Shown piece by piece: positions 61,976 through 64,000 of a stretch of DNA of 64,000 bases (positions within the stretch are counted from its first letter, which is position 1; each line of letters starts with the position of its first letter). The stretch is taken from positions 1-64,000 of the forward strand of contig JAYRKY010000005.1 in NCBI GenBank assembly GCA_041905525.1. Direction: 5' to 3'. The position numbers and the translations under genes are program-made. This DNA comes from SHVO01 sp041905525. Its GTDB lineage: Bacteria; Pseudomonadota; Alphaproteobacteria; Rhodospirillales; Rhodospirillaceae. The notes beneath the pieces were generated by a model. It did no database searches. It saw only the letters and a list, made by a program, of their open reading frames with translations, and had not been told where the DNA came from.

Positions 61976-62170
61976 CTAGTACCAGCGGCGCTGCTTCGGA
62001 CTCGCCGCCTTCTGCATGGCGATCGCGGCTAACCCGGCCGTGCCGAGCACCTTACTGAATGTGCCGGTGCGGCGCCCGCGGCGACGCAGCAGCGACTGCG
62101 CAATTCCGGCGAGAGCGAGTATCGGGACGACCTTCGAGAGAAGGCCCTGTTTTCTACGATTGAACATCAT
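61976..62170 (-). CDS. Small basic protein of unknown function
   Basis: The protein has 64 residues, very basic (many Arg and Lys), with two short hydrophobic stretches (VVPILALAGIAQSLL and VLGTAGLAAIAMQ) that could be weak membrane helices. CGGAG stands six bases before the start, which supports a real gene. I do not recognise a family. It lies 60 bases downstream of plsC on the same strand and may share that transcript. Confidence 0.6.
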   Translation of the reverse strand: MMFNRRKQGLLSKVVPILALAGIAQSLLRRRGRRTGTFSKVLGTAGLAAIAMQKAASPKQRRWY

Positions 62171-62230
62171 GACGGTCTCCGTAATGGAAAATACCCGGCC
62201 ATAATGCGCCTGCGCCCCGCGGTGTTCCGA

Positions 62231-62938
62231 TTACTTCGGGAGCTCCGCTGCGGCCATTTCAAGGCGGCGCCGCAATTCCGCCAGCATCTCATCGCGCGAC
62301 AGTCCTGTGGGAAGCGCGGGAAGATAACGGAAAACGATTTCGCCGGGCCGCTTGAGGATGCGCGTCTTGCCCCACGTGTAGGCGGTGTTCAGGGCCATGG
62401 GAATGACCGGAGCGTCGCAGTGCGCATAGAGCGCGGCGACGCCCGGTTTGTAAGGAACAGTGGCGCCCGGCTTCACGCGGGTGCCCTCCGGAAAAATGAC
62501 CACTTGATTCCCGGCCGCGAGCGCTTCCTGCGCCTCGCGAAACATCTTTCGCATGGCGGTGGCGCCTGCGCCGCGATCGATATGGACCAGTCCCGCCCGT
62601 TGCATGTACCAGCCGACGACCGGGATATAGATGAGCTCGCGCTTCAGGACGAACACGGGATTGTCGAGCTCGAGAAACATCTCGTAAGTTTCGAACGAGG
62701 ACTGATGTTGTGCGGCGACGATGCACGGACCCTTGGGTAGATTTTCACGCCCTTCGGACCGGAAGGTGACCCCGCAGATCACACGCGCCAACGTGCGTAC
62801 CCCACGGGCCCACGCCCGGATCGCGCCCACGGCGCTGCGCCGTGAGGCCAGCAGCGGCAAGCAGACCAACGCGAGGCCGATTGTCCACGCCAGAAACGCG
62901 AACAGGTAAATCCAAGATCTGAAGAGCACCATTCCCAT
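62231..62938 (-). CDS. plsC: 1-acyl-sn-glycerol-3-phosphate acyltransferase
   Basis: PlsC makes phosphatidate, the precursor of all phospholipids. The protein has 235 residues from the ATG at 62938; a TTG at 62974 would overlap the gene upstream, and an ATG at 62932 is an alternative. It has an N-terminal membrane helix (WIYLFAFLAWTIGLALV), then the HX4D motif (here AAQHQSSFETYEM, H-x-x-x-x-E) and the second motif FPEGTRVKPG. The change of D to E in the first motif is present in a subgroup of alphaproteobacterial PlsC. It lies 10 bases after the YdcF-family gene. Confidence 0.9.
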   Translation of the reverse strand: MGMVLFRSWIYLFAFLAWTIGLALVCLPLLASRRSAVGAIRAWARGVRTLARVICGVTFRSEGRENLPKGPCIVAAQHQSSFETYEMFLELDNPVFVLKRELIYIPVVGWYMQRAGLVHIDRGAGATAMRKMFREAQEALAAGNQVVIFPEGTRVKPGATVPYKPGVAALYAHCDAPVIPMALNTAYTWGKTRILKRPGEIVFRYLPALPTGLSRDEMLAELRRRLEMAAAELPK

Positions 62939-62948
62939 GCGCGACGGT

Positions 62949-63572
62949 CTAGGCCGCCGCGTCGGTTTGGGCAAGCCGGGGCGAGGGATCGTTCTCCAGA
63001 CCCTGCCGCGCCCAGGTCAGGAGAAACTTGGTGTACTCGCGGGCAATCAGGCTGGCCGTTCCGGGCCACCGCCACCAGTCGCGCTTCACCGTAGGCGGAA
63101 ACACCGCGTGAGGAACGATCACCACTTCCGGCATGGCGTCGTGAAATTCGAGCAGGCTGCGGCGCATGTGATAGGCCGCGGTAACAAGCCGGATGGAGCG
63201 CATATTTTGGCTGCGGACCCACTCCGCGGTTTCGATGGCGTTGCCCGGCGTGTCAACCGCCGCTTTGCCGATGGTGATATTGGCGGCGAGGTCGGGATTG
63301 ATCGGCGTCGCACGGCCAAGAATGTCGGATGTGCGCACCTGTTCGCCGGCGCCCGACACGAACAAACGCTCGGCGAGGCCGTCCGAGAGAAGCTTGACGC
63401 CGGTCTCGATACGCTCCGCCCCGCCGGTCAATGCGACGATCGCGTCTGTGTGGGTCGAGGTGTCTGAAACGTCTGACGGGATGGTTGAGGCGAACCACAG
63501 GAAGCCCGCGGTCCATGCGAGAATGATGAACCCCGCAACCACACCCAGCGATTTCCACAAAACGCCCTTCAT
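62949..63572 (-). CDS. YdcF/SanA/ElyC-family protein (DUF218)
   Basis: The protein has 207 residues with one N-terminal membrane helix (VVAGFIILAWTAGFLWFAS), the rest likely periplasmic. DUF218 marks are AIVALTGGAERIETG, RLFVSGAGE, then NAIETAEWVRSQNMRSIRLVTAAYHMRRSL and VVIVPHAVFP. Family members influence envelope integrity and cell wall precursor levels. The order ftsX, this gene, plsC is found in many alphaproteobacteria, which supports the placement. Confidence 0.9.
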   Translation of the reverse strand: MKGVLWKSLGVVAGFIILAWTAGFLWFASTIPSDVSDTSTHTDAIVALTGGAERIETGVKLLSDGLAERLFVSGAGEQVRTSDILGRATPINPDLAANITIGKAAVDTPGNAIETAEWVRSQNMRSIRLVTAAYHMRRSLLEFHDAMPEVVIVPHAVFPPTVKRDWWRWPGTASLIAREYTKFLLTWARQGLENDPSPRLAQTDAAA

Positions 63573-63611
63573 GGCGCGATGCTACACCATCTTTTCGGGC
63601 AAAACAGGGAT

Positions 63612-64000
63612 TCAGACTTTCGCGCTGAGGGCGCGCCGCACGGTCACATTCGCCGTGACTGTTGCGATCGCGCCGGCCGCTACAGGTAAAAGCGCGAGCG
63701 TAATCCAAAGGCTGGCGGGCATCTGCACATCGGGCAGGATGCCGGCTTCGATGCGCCGGGCAAGCCAGGCGATGAAGCCGAGGGTCGGCGCGTAGATGGC
63801 AAGACCGGCAATACCGCCCAAGAGGCTTTGCAGCAGGGCGCGGCGGGCGAACTGCCCCGCGACGTATCCATCCTTGGCGCCCACGACATGCAGCACTTCG
63901 ATGACTTGCGCGAACTCCGCCAGACTCGCGCGGGTTGCAAACACGATCGTAAGACCCAGCGCCGCCGTCACCAGAGCCATGGTTGTGAGCGCGATGGCGC
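63612..64000 (-). CDS. ftsX: Cell division protein FtsX, C-terminal part (partial)
   Basis: About 129 residues are present; the frame stays open to the right edge. Three membrane helices (ALVTAALGLTIVF, LLGGIAGLAIYAPTLGF and ITLALLPVAAGAIATVTA) and the segment IEVLHVVGAKDGYVAGQFARRAL match the C-terminal FtsX/permease domain. FtsX with FtsE couples ATP hydrolysis to septal peptidoglycan hydrolase activation. ftsE would be expected beyond the window. It lies 39 bases upstream of the YdcF-family gene on the same strand. Confidence 0.88.
   Translation of the reverse strand, partial: AIALTTMALVTAALGLTIVFATRASLAEFAQVIEVLHVVGAKDGYVAGQFARRALLQSLLGGIAGLAIYAPTLGFIAWLARRIEAGILPDVQMPASLWITLALLPVAAGAIATVTANVTVRRALSAKV

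Noticed and set aside
62208..62227. EcfG promoter ahead of the 64-residue protein on the - strand
   Set aside because: GGAAC is present on the - strand but no cGTT follows at 16 or 17 bases.

Overview
The window is about 62-63% GC and densely coded. It looks like chromosomal DNA of an alphaproteobacterium. The support is the ftsX / YdcF / plsC block at the right end, HWE-type histidine kinases paired with single-domain receivers, two perfect matches to the alphaproteobacterial EcfG stress promoter (GGAAC-N16-cGTT), betaine-lipid genes btaA-btaB, and a class II ribonucleotide reductase. I found no rRNA, tRNA, CRISPR array, transposase, integrase or prophage gene.

Region 1 (1-7351) holds the end of a TonB-dependent receptor, then an unfamiliar secreted 772-residue protein, an oversized TRAP-type binding protein without its membrane partners, a secreted creatininase-like protein and a secreted DUF885 metallopeptidase-like protein. 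Region 2 (7485-18718) is a compact run on the + strand: a complete polyamine/opine-type ABC importer (two permeases, two tandem binding proteins, one ATPase), a DUF1028 protein, and a hydantoinase/oxoprolinase set made of one A subunit and two tandem B subunits. Region 4 (25371-30278) adds three tandem secreted amidases. Read together, these regions look like a scavenging system for amide or cyclic-amide nitrogen: cleavage in the periplasm, import, then ATP-dependent ring opening in the cytoplasm. The substrate is not visible from sequence.

Region 3 (18829-25170) contains a HAD-like protein coupled to btaA-btaB (DGTS betaine lipid synthesis), a TetA-like MFS exporter, a PhoX-family protein and a Ysc84-domain lipoid-binding protein. 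From 30401 to 36805 come a metallo-beta-lactamase-fold enzyme, a glycosyltransferase, a periplasmic peroxiredoxin, a calcium-repeat protein, small enzymes and membrane proteins, and a PseC-like aminotransferase.

Region 5 (36908-42925) is a signalling block: a CheB-CheR-PAS-HWE kinase behind an EcfG promoter, a receiver, a second Cache-type HWE kinase and a second receiver. Region 6 (42911-48855) covers sulfur amino-acid metabolism and ion transport: a CoA-binding/MetY fusion with a structured leader, a Kef-type antiporter, an Rnk-like factor behind a second EcfG promoter, CysE, and an Lrp/AsnC regulator. Region 7 (48852-57663) has a methyltransferase, a PhyH dioxygenase, a PEP-mutase-family protein, a CHAD protein, class II RNR NrdJ with two perfect DnaA boxes just after it, SoxC plus a SoxD-like cytochrome, and two small proteins, one with its ribosome binding site and start codon buried in a long hairpin. 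Region 8 (57732-64000) has Tex, a two-gene ABC-2 exporter, a small basic protein, PlsC, a YdcF-family protein and the C-terminal part of FtsX.

The best candidates for something undescribed are the importer/DUF1028/HyuA-HyuB-HyuB cluster with its repeated tandem duplications, the start-codon-occluding hairpin at 57661-57702, the nested leader hairpin at 44730-44780, and the HAD-btaA-btaB arrangement.
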